This document shows positions 1-13,900 of a stretch of DNA of 64,000 bases, piece by piece. This stretch comes from Pleodorina starrii (lineage: Eukaryota > Chlorophyta > Chlorophyceae > Chlamydomonadales > Volvocaceae). The position numbers were made by a program, and so were the translations under genes. A model generated the notes under the pieces. The model did no database searches, was not told the origin of the DNA, and was given only the letters and a program-made list of their open reading frames with translations. Location: positions 124,001 to 188,000 of the forward strand of contig BRXU01000047.1 of assembly GCA_030267565.1 (NCBI GenBank). Direction: 5' to 3'. The stretch's first letter is position 1. Every line of letters begins with the position of its first letter.

Positions 1-3000
1 TGGTGGCGTGTGGTGTTGAGCGGTGGAGAGCGGTGCGGGGCAGGCGAGTGATGGCGAGTGGTGAGCGTGGTGACGGTGCGGGCAGCGAGTGGGGTGAGCG
101 GTGATGAGCGGTGGAGAGCGGTGCGGGGCAGGCGTGTGGTGGCGAGTGGTGGTGGCGGTGGTGAGCGGTGGAGAGCCGGTGCGGGGCAGGCGAGTGATGG
201 CGAGTGGTAGTGAGCGGTGGTGAGCGGTGGAGAGCGGTGCGGGACACGCGAGTGAAGGCGAGAAGGTGGCGTGTGGTGAAGAGCGGTGGAGAGCGATGCG
301 GGACAGGCGAGTGATGGCGAGTGGTGGTGAGCGATGATGAGCGGTGGAGAGCGGTGCGGGGCAGGCGAGTGATGGCGAGTGGTAGTGAGCGGTGGTGAGC
401 GGTGGAGAGCGGTGCGGGGCAGGCGAGTGATGGCGAGTGGTGGCGTGTGGTGAAGAGCGGTGGAGAGCGGTGCGGGACAGGCGAGTGATGGCGAGTGGTG
501 GTGAGCGGTGATGAGCGGTGGAGAGCGGTGCGGGGCAGGCGTGTGATGGCGAGTGGTGGTGAGCGGTGGAGAGCGGTGGAGAGCGGTGCGGGACAGGCGA
601 GTGATGGCGAGTGGTGGTGAGCGGTGATGAGCGTTGGGGAGCGGTGGTGAGCGAAGGGGAGCGGTGCGGGACAGGCGAGTGATGGCGTGTGGTGAAGAGC
701 GGTGGAGACCGATGCGGGGCAGGCGAGTGGTGGTGAGCGGTGATGAGCGGTGGAGAGCGGTGCGGGGCAGGCGTGTGGTGGCGAGTGGTGGCGTGTGGTG
801 AAGAGCGGTGGAGAGCGGTGCGGGACAGGCGAGTGATGGCGAGTGGTGGTGAGCGGTGGTGAACGGTGGAGAGCGGTGCGGGGCAGGCAAGTGATGGCGC
901 GTGGTGGCGTGTGGTGGAGAGCGGTGGAGAGCGGTGCGGGACAGGCGAGTGATGGCGAGTGGTGGTGAGCGGTGGTGAACGGTGGAGAGCGGTGCGGGGC
1001 AGGCGAGTGATGGCGAGTGGTGGCATGTTGGCGAGAGCGGTGGAGAGCGGTGCGGGACAGGCGAATGATGGCGAGTGATGGCGAGTGGTGGTGAGCGGTG
1101 GAGAGCGGTGCGGGACAGGCGAGTGATGGCGAGTGGTGGCGTGTGGTGAAGAGCGGTGGAGACCGATGCGGGGCAGGCGAGTGATGGCGAGTGGTAGTGA
1201 GCGGTGGTGAGCGGTGGAGAGCGGTGCGGGACAGGCGAGTGATGGCGAGTGGTGGCGTGTGGTGAAGAGCGGTGGAGAGCGGTACGGGACAGGCGAGTGA
1301 TGGCGAGTGGTGGTGAGCGGTGATGAGCGGTGGAGAGCGGTGCGGGACAGGCGTGTGATGGCGAGTGATGGCGAGTGGTGGTGAGCGGTGGAGAGCGGTG
1401 CGGGACAGGCGAGTGATGGCGAGTGGTGGTGAGCGGTGATGAGCGTTGGGGAGCGGTGGTGAGCGAAGGGGAGCGGTGCGGGACAGGCGAGTGATGGCGA
1501 GTGGTGGTGAGCGGTGGAGAGCGGTGCGGGGCAGGCGAGTGGTGGTGAGCGGTGATGAGCGGTGGAGAGCGGTGCGGGGCAGGCGTGTGGTGGCGAGTGG
1601 TGGCGTGTGGTTAAGAGCGGTGGAGAGCGGTGCGGGACAGGCGAGTGATGGCGAGTGGTGGTGAGCGGTGGTGAACGGTGCGGGGCAGGCGAGTGGTGGT
1701 GAGCGGTGATGAGCGGTGGAGAGCGGTGCGGGGCAGGCGTGTGGTGGCGAGTGGTGGCGTGTGGTGAAGAGCGGTGGAGACCGATGCGGGGCAGGCGAGT
1801 GATGGCGAGTGGTAGTGAGCGGTGGTGAGCGGTGGAGAGCGGTGCGGGACAGGCGAGTGATGGCGAGAAGTGGCGTGTTGTGAAGAGCGGTGGAGAGCGA
1901 TGCGGGACAGGCGAGTGATGGCGAGTGGTGGTGAGCGATGATGAGCGGTGGAGAGCGGTGCGGGGCAGGCGAGTTATGGCGAGTGGTAGTGAGCGGTGGT
2001 GAGCGGTGGAGAGCGGTGCGGGGCAGGCGAGTGATGGCGAGTGGTGGCGTGTGGTGAAGAGCGGTGGAGAGCGGTGCGGGATAGGCGAGTGATGGCGAGT
2101 GGTGGTGAGCGGTGATGAGCGGTGGAGAGCGGTGCGGGGCAGGCGTGTGATGGCGAGTGGTGGTGAGCGGTGGAGAGCGGTGGAGAGCGGTGCGGGACAG
2201 GCGAGTGATGGCGAGTGGTGGTGAGCGGTGATGAGCGTTGGGGAGCGGTGGTGAGCGAAGGGGAGCGGTGCGGGACAGGCGAGTGATGGCGAGTGGTGGT
2301 GAGCGGTGGAGAGCGGTGCGGGGCAGGCGAGTGGTGGTGAGCGGTGATGAGCGGTGGAGAGCGGTGCGGGGCAGGCGTGTGGTGGCGAGTGGTGGCGTGT
2401 GGTGAAGAGCGGTGGAGAGCGGTGCGGGACAGGCGAGTGATGGCGAGTGGTGGTGAGCGGTGGTGAACGGTGGAGAGCGGTGCGGGGCAGGCAAGTGATG
2501 GCGAGTGGTGGCGTGTGGTGGAGAGCGGTGGAGAGCGGTGCGGGACAGGCGAGTGATGGCGAGTGGTGGTGAGCGGTGGTGAACGGTGGAGAGCGGTGCG
2601 GGGCAGGCGAGTGATGGCGAGTGGTGGCATGTTGGCGAGAGCGGTGGAGAGCGGTGCGGGACAGGCGAATGATGGCGAGTGATGGCGAGTGGTGGTGAGC
2701 GGTGGAGACCGATGCGGGGCAGGCGAGTGATGGCGAGTGGTAGTGAGCGGTGGTGAGCGGTGGAGAGCGGTGCGGGACAGGCGAGTGATGGCGAGAAGTG
2801 GCGTGTGGTGAAGAGCGGTGGAGAGCGATGCGGGACAGGCGAGTGATGGCGAGTGGTGGTGAGCGATGATGAGCGGTGGAGAGCGGTGCGGGGCAGGCGA
2901 GTGATGGCGAGTGGTAGTGAGCGGTGGTGAGCGGTGGAGAGCGGTGCGGGGCAGGCGAGTGATGGCGAGTGGTGGCGTGTGGTGAAGAGCGGTGGAGAGC

Positions 3001-4340
3001 GGTGCGGGACAGGCGAGTGATGGCGAGTGGTAGTGAGCGGTGGGGAGCGGTGGAGAGCGGTGCGGGGCAGGCGTGTGATGGCGAGTGGTGGCGTGTGGTG
3101 GAGAGCGGTGGAGAGCGGTGCGGGGCAGGCGAGTGATGGCGAGTGGTGGCGTGTGGTGGAGAGCGGTGGAGAGCGGTGCGGGGCAGGCGAGTGGTGGTGA
3201 GCGGTGATGAGCGGTGGAGAGCGGTGCGGGGCAGGCGTGTGGTGGCGAGTGGTGGCGTGTGGTGAAGAGCGGTGGAGAGCGGTGCGGGACAGGCGAGTGA
3301 TGGCGAGTGGTGGTGAGCGGTGGTGAACGGTGGAGAGCGGTGCGGGGCAGGCAAGTGATGGCGAGTGGTGGCGTGTGGTGGAGAGCGGTGGAGAGCGGTG
3401 CGGGACAGGCGAGTGATGGCGAGTGGTGGTGAGCGGTGGTGAACGGTGGAGAGCGGTGCGGGGCAGGCGAGTGATGGCGAGTGGTGGCATGTTGGTGAGA
3501 GCGGTGGAGAGCGGTGCGGGACAGGCGAATGATGGCGAGTGGTGGTGAGCGATGATGAGCGGTGGAGAGCGGTGCGGGGCAGGCGAGTGATGGCGAGTGG
3601 TAGTGAGCGGTGGTGAGCGGTGGAGAGCGGTGCGGGGCAGGCGAGTGATGGCGAGTGGTGGCGTGTGGTGAAGAGCGGTGGAGAGCGGTGCGGGACAGGC
3701 GAGTGATGGCGAGTGGTGGTGAGCGATGATGAGCGGTGGAGAGCGGTGCGGGGCAGGCGAGTGATGGCGAGTGGTAGTGAGCGGTGGTGAGCGGTGGAGA
3801 GCGGTGCGGGACAGGCGAGTGATGGCGAGAAGTGGCGTGTGGTGAAGAGCGGTGGAGAGCGATGCGGGACAGGCGAGTGATGGCGAGTGGTGGTGAGCGA
3901 TGATGAGCGGTGGAGAGCGGTGCGGGGCAGGCGAGTGATGGCGAGTGGTAGTGAGCGGTGGTGAGCGGTGGAGAGCGGTGCGGGGCAGGCGAGTGATGGC
4001 GAGTGGTGGCGTGTGGTGAAGAGCGGTGGAGAGCGGTGCGGGACAGGCGAGTGATGGCGAGTGGTGGTGAGCGGTGATGAGCGGTGGAGAGCGGTGCGGG
4101 GCAGGCGTGTGATGGCGAGTGGTGGTGAGCGGTGGAGAGCGGTGCGGGGCAGGCGAGTGATGGCGAGTGGTAGTGAGCGGTGGGGAGCGGTGGAGAGCGG
4201 TGCGGGGCAGGCGTGTGATGGCGAGTGGTGGCGTGTGGTGGAGAGCGGTGGAGAGCGGTGCGGGGCAGGCGAGTGATGGCGAGTGGTGGCGTGTGGTGGA
4301 GAGCGGTGGAGAGCGGTGCGGGACAGGCGAGTGATGGCGA

Positions 4341-4920
4341 GTGGTGGTGAGCGGTGGTGAGCGGTGGAGAGCGGTGCGGGGCAGGCGAGTGATGGCGAGT
4401 GGTAGTGAGCGTTGGGGAGCGTTGGGGAGCGGTGGTGAGCGAAGGGGAGCGGTGCGGGACAGGCGAGTGATGGCGAGTGGTGGTGAGCGGTGGAGAGCGG
4501 TGCGGGGCAGGCGAGTGGTAGTGAGCGGTGGTGAGCGGTGGAGAGCGGTGCGGGGCAGGCGAGTGTTGGCGAGTGGTGGCGTGCGCTGAAGAGCGGTGGA
4601 GAGCGGTGCGGGACAGGCGAGTGATGGCGAGTGGTGGTGAGCGGTGATGAGCGGTGGAGAGCGGTGCGGGGCAGGCGAGTGATGGCGAGTGGTAGTGAGC
4701 GTTGGGGAGCGTTGGGGAGCGGTGGTGAGCGAAGGGGAGCGGTGCGGGACAGGCGAGTGATGGCGAGTGGTGGTGAGCGGTGGAGAGCGGTGCGGGGCAG
4801 GCGAGTGGTAGTGAGCGGTGGTGAGCGGTGGAGAGCGGTGCGGGGCAGGCGAGTGTTGGCGAGTGGTGGCGTGCGCTGAAGAGCGGTGGAGAGCGGTGCG
4901 GGACAGGCGAGTGATGGCGA
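4341..4920. repeat. Direct 290-bp duplication inside the satellite
   Basis: Two adjacent 290-bp blocks (4341-4630 and 4631-4920) are almost identical, differing near their start (GGTGGTGAGC versus GGTGATGAGC). Each contains the rare doublet of GTTGGGGAGC modules followed by GGTGGTGAGCGAAGGGGA. This is the shortest spacing of a block that recurs five more times in the array. Confidence 0.9.
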
Positions 4921-7900
4921 GTGGTGGTGAGCGGTGATGAGCGGTGGAGAGCGGTGCGGGGCAGGCGTGTGGTGGCGAGTGGTGGCGTGTGGTGAAGAGC
5001 GGTGGAGAGCGGTGCGGGACAGGCGAGTGATGGCGAGTGGTGGTGAGCGGTGGTGAACGGTGGAGAGCGGTGCGGGGCAGGCAAGTGATGGCGAGTGGTG
5101 GCGTGTGGTGGAGAGCGGTGGAGAGCGGTGCGGGACAGGCGAGTGATGGCGAGTGGTGGTGAGCGGTGGTGAACGGTGGAGAGCGGTGCGGGGAAGGCAA
5201 GTGATGGCGAGTGGTGGCGTGTGGTGGAGAGCGGTGGAGAGCAATGCGGGACAGGCGAGTGATGGCGAGTGGTGGTGAGCGGTGGTGAACGGTGGAGAGC
5301 GGTGCGGGGCAGGCGAGTGATGGCGAGTGGTGGCATGTTGGCGAGAGCGGTGGAGAGCGGTGCGGGACAGGCGAATGATGGCGAGTGATGGCGAGTGGTG
5401 GTGAGCGGTGGAGAGCGGTGCGGGACAGGCGAGTGATGGCGAGTGGTGGCGTGTGGTGAAGAGCGGTGGAGACCGATGCGGGGCAGGCGAGTGATGGCGA
5501 GTGGTAGTGAGCGGTGGTGAGCGGTGGAGAGCGGTGCGGGACAGGCGAGTGATGGCGAGAAGTGGCGTGTGGTGAAGAGCGGTGGAGAGCGATGCGGGAC
5601 AGGCGAGTGATGGCGAGTGGTGGTGAGCGATGATGAGCGGTGGAGAGCGGTGCGGGGCAGGCGAGTGATGGCGAGTGGTAGTGAGCGGTGGTGAGCGGTG
5701 GAGAGCGGTGCGGGGCAGGCGAGTGATGGCGAGTGGTGGCGTGTGGTGAAGAGCGGTGGAGAGCGGTGCGGGACAGGCGAGTGATGGCGAGTGGTGGTGA
5801 GCGGTGATGAGCAGTGGAGAGCGGTGCGGGGCAGGCGTGTGATGGCGAGTGGTGGTGAGCGGTGGAGAGCGGTGCGGGGCAGGCGAGTGATGGCGAGTGG
5901 TAGTGAGCGGTGGGGAGCGGTGGAGAGCGGTGCGGGGCAGGCGTGTGATGGCGAGTGATGGCGTGTGGTGGAGAGCGGTGGAGAGCGGTGCGGGGCAGGC
6001 GAGTGATGGCGAGTGGTGGCGTGTGGTGGAGAGCGGTGGAGAGCGGTGCGGGGCAGGCGAGTGATGGCGAGTGGTGGTGAGCGGTGATGAGCGGTGGAGA
6101 GCGGTGCGGGGCAGGCGTGTGATGGCGAGTGGTGGCGTGTGGTGGAGAGCGATGGAGAGCGGTGCGGGACAGGCGAGTGATGGCGAGTGGTGGTGAGCGG
6201 TGATGAGCGGTGGAGTTCGGTGCGGGGCAGGCGTGTGATGGCGAGTGGTGGTGAGCGGTGGAGAGCGGTGGAGAGCGGTGCGGGGCAGGCGAGTGGTAGT
6301 GAGCGGTGGTGAGCGGTGGAGAGCGGTGCGGGGCAGGCGTGTGATGGCGAGTGGTGGCGTGCGGTGGAGAGCGGTGGAGAGCGGTGCGGGACAGGCGAGT
6401 GATGGCGAGTGGTGGTGAGCGGTGGTGAGCGGTGGAGAGCGGTGCGGGGCAGGCGAGTGATGGCGAGTGGTAGTGAGCGTTGGGGAGCGTTGGGGAGCGG
6501 TGGTGAGCGAAGGGGAGCGGTGCGGGACAGGCGAGTGATGGCGAGTGGTGGTGAGCGGTGGAGAGCGGTGCGGGGCAGGCGAGTGGTAGTGAGCGGTGGT
6601 GAGCGGTGGAGAGCGGTGCGGGGCAGGCGAGTGTTGGCGAGTGGTGGCGTGGGCTGAAGAGCGGTGGAGAGCGGTGCGGGACAGGCGAGTGATGGCGAGT
6701 GGTGGTGAGCGGTGATGAGTGGTGGAGAGCGGTGCGGGGCAGGCGTGTGGTGGCGAGTGGTGGCGTGTGGTGAAGAGCGGTGGAGAGCGGTGCGGGACAG
6801 GCGAGTGATGGCGAGTGGTGGTGAGCGGTGGTGAACGGTGGAGAGCGGTGCGGGGCAGGCAAGTGATGGCGAGTGGTGGCGTGTGGTGGAGAGCGGTGGA
6901 GAGCGGTGCGGGACAGGCGAGTGATGGCGAGTGGTGGTGAGCGGTGGTGAACGGTGGAGAGCGGTGCGGGGCAGGCGAGTGATGGCGAGTGGTGGCATGT
7001 TGGCGAGAGCGGTGGAGAGCGGTGCGGGACAGGCGAGTGATGGCGAGTGGTAGTGAGCGGTGGTGAGCGGTGGAGAGCGGTGCGGGACAGGCGAGTGATG
7101 GCGAGTGGTGGCGTGTGGTGAAGAGCGGTGGAGACCGATGCGGGGCAGGCGAGTGATGGCGAGTGGTAGTGAGCGGTGGTGAGCGGTGGAGAGCGGTGCG
7201 GGACAGGCGAGTGATGGCGAGAAGTGGCGTGTGGTGAAGAGCGGTGGAGAGCGATGCGGGACAGGCGAGTGATGGCGAGTGGTGGTGAGCGATGATGAGC
7301 GGTGGAGAGCGGTGCGGGGCAGGCGAGTGATGGCGAGTGGTAGTGAGCGGTGGTGAGCGGTGGAGAGCGGTGCGGGACAGGCGAGTGTTGGCGAGTGGTG
7401 GCGTGTGGTGAAGAGCGGTGGAGAGCGGTGCGGGACAGGCGAGTGATGGCGAGTGGTGGTGAGCGGTGATGAGCGGTGGAGAGCGGTGCGGGGCAGGCGT
7501 GTGATGGCGAGTGGTGGTGAGCGGTGGAGAGCGGTGGAGAGCGGTGCGGGACAGGCGAGTGATGGCGAGTGGTGGTGAGCGGTGATGAGCGTTGGGGAGC
7601 GGTGGTGAGCGAAGGGGAGCGGTGCGGGACAGGCGAGTGATGGCGAGTGGTGGTGAGCGGTGGAGAGCGGTGCGGGGCAGGCGAGTGGTGGTGAGCGGTG
7701 ATGAGCGGTGGAGAGCGGTGCGGGGCAGGCGTGTGGTGGCGAGTGGTGGCGTGTGGTGAAGAGCGGTGGAGAGCGGTGCGGGACAGGCGAGTGATGGCGA
7801 GTGGTGGTGAGCGGTGGTGAACGGTGCGGGGCAGGCGAGTGGTGGTGAGCGGTGATGAGCGGTGGAGAGCGGTGCGGGGCAGGCGTGTGGTGGCGAGTGG

Positions 7901-10900
7901 TGGCGTGTGGTGAAGAGCGGTGGAGACCGATGCGGGGCAGGCGAGTGATGGCGAGTGGTAGTGAGCGGTGGTGAGCGGTGGAGAGCGGTGCGGGACAGGC
8001 GAGTGATGGCGAGAAGTGGCGTGTGGTGAAGAGCGGTGGAGAGCGATGCGGGACAGGCGAGTGATGGCGAGTGGTGGTGAGCGATGATGAGCGGTGGAGA
8101 GCAGTGCGGGGCAGGCGAGTGATGGCGAGTGGTAGTGAGCGGTGGTGAGCGGTGGAGAGCGGTGCGGGGCAGGCGAGTGATGGCGAGTGGTGGCGTGTGG
8201 TGAAGAGCGGTGGAGAGCGGTGCGGGACAGGCGAGTGATGGCGAGTGGTGGTGAGCGGTGATGAGCGGTGGAGAGCGGTGCGGGGCAGGCGTGTGATGGC
8301 GAGTGGTGGTGAGCGGTGGAGAGCGGTGGAGAGCGGTGCGGGACAGGCGAGTGATGGCGAGTGGTGGTGAGCGGTGATGAGCGTTGGGGAGCGGTGGTGA
8401 GCGAAGGGGAGCGGTGCGGGACAGGCGAGTGATGGCGAGTGGTGGTGAGCGGTGGAGAGCGGTGCGGGGCAGGCGTGTGGTGGCGAGTGGTGGCGTGTGG
8501 TGAAGAGCGGTGGAGAGCGGTGCGGGACAGGCGAGTGATGGCGAGTGGTGGTGAGCGGTGGTGAACGGTGGAGAGCGGTGCGGGGCAGGCTAGTGATGGC
8601 GAGTGGTGGCGTGTGGTGGAGAGCGGTGGAGAGCGGTGCGGGACAGGCGAGTGATGGCGAGTGGTGGTGAGCGGTGGTGAACGGTGGAGAGCGGTGCGGG
8701 GCAGGCGAGTGATGGCGAGTGGTGGCATGTTGGCGAGAGCGGTGGAGAGCGGTGCGGGACAGGCGAATGATGGCGAGTGATGGCGAGTTGTGGTGAGCGG
8801 TGGAGAGCGGTGCGGGACAGGCGAGTGATGGCGAGTGGTAGTGAGCGGTGGTGAGCGGTGGAGAGCGGTGCGGGACAGGCGAGTGATGGCGAGAAGTGGC
8901 GTGTGGTGAAGAGCGGTGGAGAGCGATGCGGGACAGGCGAGTGATGGCGAGTGGTGGTGAGCGGTGGTGAACGGTGGAGAGCGGTGCGGGACAGGCGAGT
9001 GATGGCGAGAAGTGGCGTGTGGTGGAGAGCGGTGGAGAGCGGTGCGGGACAGGCGAGTGATGGCGAGTGGTGGTGAGCGGTGGTGAACGGTGGAGAGCGG
9101 TGCGGGGCAGGCGAGTGATGGCGAGTGGTGGCATGTTGGCGAGAGCGGTGGAGAGCGGTGCGGGACAGGCGAATGATGGCGAGTGATGGCGAGTGGTGGT
9201 GAGCGGTGGAGAGCGGTGCGGGACAGGCGAGTGATGGCGAGTGGTAGTGAGCGGTGGTGAGCGGTGGAGAGCGGTGCGGGACAGGCGAGTGATGGCGAGA
9301 AGTGGCGTGTGGTGAAGAGCGGTGGAGAGCGATGCGGGACAGGCGAGTGATGGCGAGTGGTGGTGAGCGATGATGAGCGGTGGAGAGCGGTACGGGGCAG
9401 GCGAGTGATGGCGAGTGGTAGTGAGCGGTGGTGAGCGGTGGAGAGCGGTGCGGGGCAGGCGAGTGATGGCGAGTGGTGGCGTGTGGTGAAGAGCGGTGGA
9501 GAGCGGTGCGGGACAGGCGAGTGATGGCGAGTGGTGGTGAGCGGTGATGAGCGGTGGAGAGCGGTGCGGGGCAGGCGTGTGATGGCGAGTGGTGGTGAGC
9601 GGTGGAGAGCGGTGCGGGGCAGGCGAGTGATGGCGAGTGGTAGTGAGCGGTGGGGAGCGGTGGAGAGCGGTGCGGGGCAGGCGTGTGATGGCGAGTGGTG
9701 GCGTGTGGTGGAGAGCGGTGGAGAGCGGTGCGGGGCAGGCGAGTGATGGCGAGTTGTGGCGTGTGGTGGAGAGCGGTGGAGAGCGGTGCGGGGCAGGCGA
9801 GTGATGGCGAGTGGTGGTGAGCGGTGATGAGCGGTGGAGAGCGGTGCGGGGCAGGCGTGTGATGGCGAGTGGTGGCATGTGGTGGAGAGCGGTGGAGAGC
9901 GGTGCGGGACAGGCGAGTGATGGCGAGTGGTGGTGAGCGGTGATGAGCGGTGGAGGGCGGTGCGGGGCAGGCGTGTGATGGCGAGTGGTGGTGAGCGGTG
10001 GAGAGCGGTGGAGAGCGGTGCGGGGCAGGCGAGTGGTAGTGAGCGGTGGTGAGCGGTGGAGAGCGGTGCGGGGCAGGCGTGTGATGGCGAGTGGTGGCGT
10101 GCGGTGGAGAGCGGTGGAGAGCGGTGCGGGACAGGCGAGTGATGGCGAGTGGTGGTGAGCGGTGGTGAGCGGTGGAGAGCGGTGCGGGGCAGGCGAGTGA
10201 TGGCGAGTGGTAGTGAGCGTTGGGGAGCGTTGGGGAGCGGTGGTGAGCGAAGGGGAGCGGTGCGGGACAGGCGAGTGATGGCGAGTGGTGGTGAGCGGTG
10301 GAGAGCGGTGCGGGGCAGGCGAGTGGTAGTGAGCGGTGGTGAGCGGTGGAGAGCGGTGCGGGGCAGGCGAGTGTTGGCGAGTGGTGGCGTGCGCTGAAGA
10401 GCGGTGGAGAGCGGTGCGGGACAGGCGAGCGATGGCGAGTGGTGGTGAGCGGTGATGAGCGGTGGAGAGCGGTGCGGGGCAGGCGTGTGGTGGCGAGTGG
10501 TGGCGTGTGGTGAAGAGCGGTGGAGAGCGGTGCGGGACAGGCGAGTGATGGCGAGTGGTGGTGAGCGGTGGTGAACGGTGGAGAGCGGTGCGGGGCAGGC
10601 AAGTGATGGCGAGTGGTGGCGTGTGGTGGAGAGCGGTGGAGAGCGGTGCGGGACAGGCGAGTGATGGCGAGTGGTGGTAAGCGGTGGTGAACGGTGGAGA
10701 GCGGTGCGGGGCAGGCAAGTGATGGCGAGTGGTGGCGTGTGGTGGAGAGCGGTGGAGAGCAATGCGGGACAGGCGAGTGATGGCGAGTGGTGGTGAGCGG
10801 TGGTGAACGGTGGAGAGCGGTGCGGGGCAGGCGAGTGATGGCGAGTGGTGGCATGTTGGCGAGAGCGGTGGAGAGCGGTGCGGGACAGGCGAATGATGGC

Positions 10901-13900
10901 GAGTGATGGCGAGTGGTGGTGAGCGGTGGAGAGCGGTGCGGGACAGGCGAGTGATGGCGAGTGGTGGCGTGTGGTGAAGAGCGGTGCGGGGCAGGCGAGT
11001 GTTGGCGAGTGGTGGCGTGCGCTGAAGAGCGGTGGAGAGCGGTGCGGGACAGGCGAGTGATGGCGAGTGGTGGTGAGCGATGATGAGCGGTGGAGAGCGG
11101 TGCGGGGCAGGCGTGTGGTGGCGAGTGGTGGCGTGTGGTGAAGAGCGGTGGAGAGCGGTGCGGGACAGGCGAGTGATGGCGAGTGGTGGTGAGCGGTGGT
11201 GAACGGTGGAGAGCGGTGCGGGGCAGGCAAGTGATGGCGAGTGGTGGCGTGTGGTGGAGAGCGGTGGAGAGCGGTGCGGGACAGGCGAGTGATGGCGAGT
11301 GGTGGTAAGCGGTGGTGAACGGTGGAGAGCGGTGCGGGGCAGGCAAGTGATGGCGAGTGGTGGCGTGTGGTGGAGAGCGGTGGAGAGCAATGCGGGACAG
11401 GCGAGTGATGGCGAGTGGTGGTGAGCGGTGGTGAACGGTGGAGAGCGGTGCGGGGCAGGCGAGTGATGGCGAGTGGTGGCATGTTGGCGAGAGCGGTGGA
11501 GAGCGGTGCGGGACAGGCGAATGATGGCGAGTGATGGCGAGTGGTGGTGAGCGCTGGAGAGCGGTGCGGGACAGGCGAGTGATGGCGAGTGGTGGCGTGT
11601 GGTGAAGAGCGGTGGAGACCGATGCGGGGCAGGCGAGTGATGGCGAGTGGTAGTGAGCGGTGGTGAGCGGTGGAGAGCGGTGCGGGACAGGCGAGTAATG
11701 GCGAGAAGTGGCGTGTGGTGAAGAGCGGTGGAGAGCGATGCGGGACAGGCGAGTGATGGCGAGTGGTGGTGAGCGATGATGAGCGGTGGAGAGCGGTGCG
11801 GGGCAGGCGAGTGATGGCGAGTGGTGGTGAGCGGTGATGAGCGGTGGAGAGCGGTGCGGGGCAGGCGTGTGATGGCGAGTGGTGGTGAGCGGTGATGAGC
11901 GGTGGAGAGCGGTGCGGGGCAGGCGTGTGATGGCGAGTGGTGGCGTGTGGTGGAGAGCGGTGGAGAGCGGTGCGGGACAGGCGAGTGATGGCGAGTGGTG
12001 GTGAGCGGTGATGAGCGGTGGAGGGCGGTGCGGGGCAGGCGTGTGATGGCGAGTGGTGGTGAGCGGTGGAGAGCGGTGGAGAGCGGTGCGGGGCAGGCGA
12101 GTGGTAGTGAGCGGTGGTGAGCGGTGGAGAGCGGTGCGGGGCAGGCGTGTGATGGCGAGTGGTGGCGTGCGGTGGAGAGCGGTGGAGGGCGGTGCGGGGC
12201 AGGCGTGTGATGGCGAGTGGTGGTGAGCGGTGGAGAGCGGTGGAGAGCGGTGCGGGGCAGGCGAGTGGTAGTGAGCGGTGGTGAGCGGTGGAGAGCGGTG
12301 CGGGGCAGGCGTGTGATGGCGAGTGGTGGCGTGCGGTGGAGAGCGGTGGAGAGCGGTGCGGGACAGGCGAGTGATGGCGAGTGGTGGTGAGCGGTGGTGA
12401 GCGGTGGAGAGCGGTGCGGGGCAGGCGAGTGATGGCGAGTGGTAGTGAGCGTTGGGGAGCGTTGGGGAGCGGTGGTGAGCGAAGGGGAGCGGTGCGGGAC
12501 AGGCGAGTGATGGCGAGTGGTGGTGAGCGGTGGAGAGCGGTGCGGGGCAGGCGAGTGGTAGTGAGCGGTGGTGAGCGGTGGAGAGCGGTGCGGGGCAGGC
12601 GAGTGTTGGCGAGTGGTGGCGTGCGCTGAAGAGCGGTGGAGAGCGGTGCGGGACAGGCGAGTGATGGCGAGTGGTGGTGAGCGGTGATGAGCGGTGGAGA
12701 GCGGTGCGGGGCAGGCGTGTGGTGGCGAGTGGTGGCGTGTGGTGAAGAGCGGTGGAGAGCGGTGCGGGACAGGCGAGTGATGGCGAGTGGTGGTGAGCGG
12801 TGGTGAACGGTGGAGAGCGGTGCGGGGCAGGCAAGTGATGGCGAGTGGTGGCGTGTGGTGGAGAGCGGTGGAGAGCGGTGCGGGACAGGCGAGTGATGGC
12901 GAGTGGTGGTGAGCGGTGGTGAACGGTGGAGAGCGGTGCGGGGCAGGCAAGTGATGGCGAGTGGTGGCGTGTGGTGGAGAGCGGTGGAGAGCAATGCGGG
13001 ACAGGCGAGTGATGGCGAGTGGTGGTGAGCGGTGGTGAACGGTGGAGAGCGGTGCGGGGCAGGCGAGTGATGGCGAGTGGTGGCATGTTGGCGAGAGCGG
13101 TGGAGAGCGGTGCGGGACAGGCGAATGATGGCGAGTGATGGCGAGTGGTGGTGAGCGGTGGAGAGCGGTGCGGGACAGGCGAGTGATGGCGAGTGGTGGC
13201 GTGTGGTGAAGAGCGGTGGAGACCGATGCGGGGCAGGCGAGTGATGGCGAGTGGTAGTGAGCGGTGGTGAGCGGTGGAGAGCGGTGCGGGACAGGCGAGT
13301 GATGGCGAGAAGTGGCGTGTGGTGAAGAGCGGTGGAGAGCGATGCGGGACAGGCGAGTGATGGCGAGTGGTGGTGAGCGATGATGAGCGGTGGAGAGCGG
13401 TGCGGGGCAGGCGAGTGATGGCGAGTGGTAGTGAGCGGTGGTGAGCGGTGGAGAGCGGTGCGGGGCAGGCGAGTGATGGCGAGTGGTGGCGTGTGGTGAA
13501 GAGCGGTGGAGAGCGGTGCGGGACAGGCGAGTGATGGCGAGTGGTGGTGAGCGGTGATGAGCGGTGGAGAGCGGTGCGGGGCAGGCGTGTGATGGCGAGT
13601 GGTGGTGAGCGGTGGAGAGCGGTGCGGGGCAGGCGAGTGATGGCGAGTGGTAGTGAGCGGTGGGGAGCGGTGGAGAGCGGTGCGGGGCAGGCGTGTGATG
13701 GCGAGTGGTGGCGTGTGGTGGAGAGCGGTGGAGAGCGGTGCGGGGCAGGCGAGTGATGGCGAGTGGTAGTGAGCGGTGGTGAGCGGTGGAGAGCGGTGCG
13801 GGACAGGCGAGTGATGGCGAGAAGTGGCGTGTGGTGAAGAGCGGTGGAGAGCGATGCGGGACAGGCGAGTGATGGCGAGTGGTGGTTAGCGATGATGAGC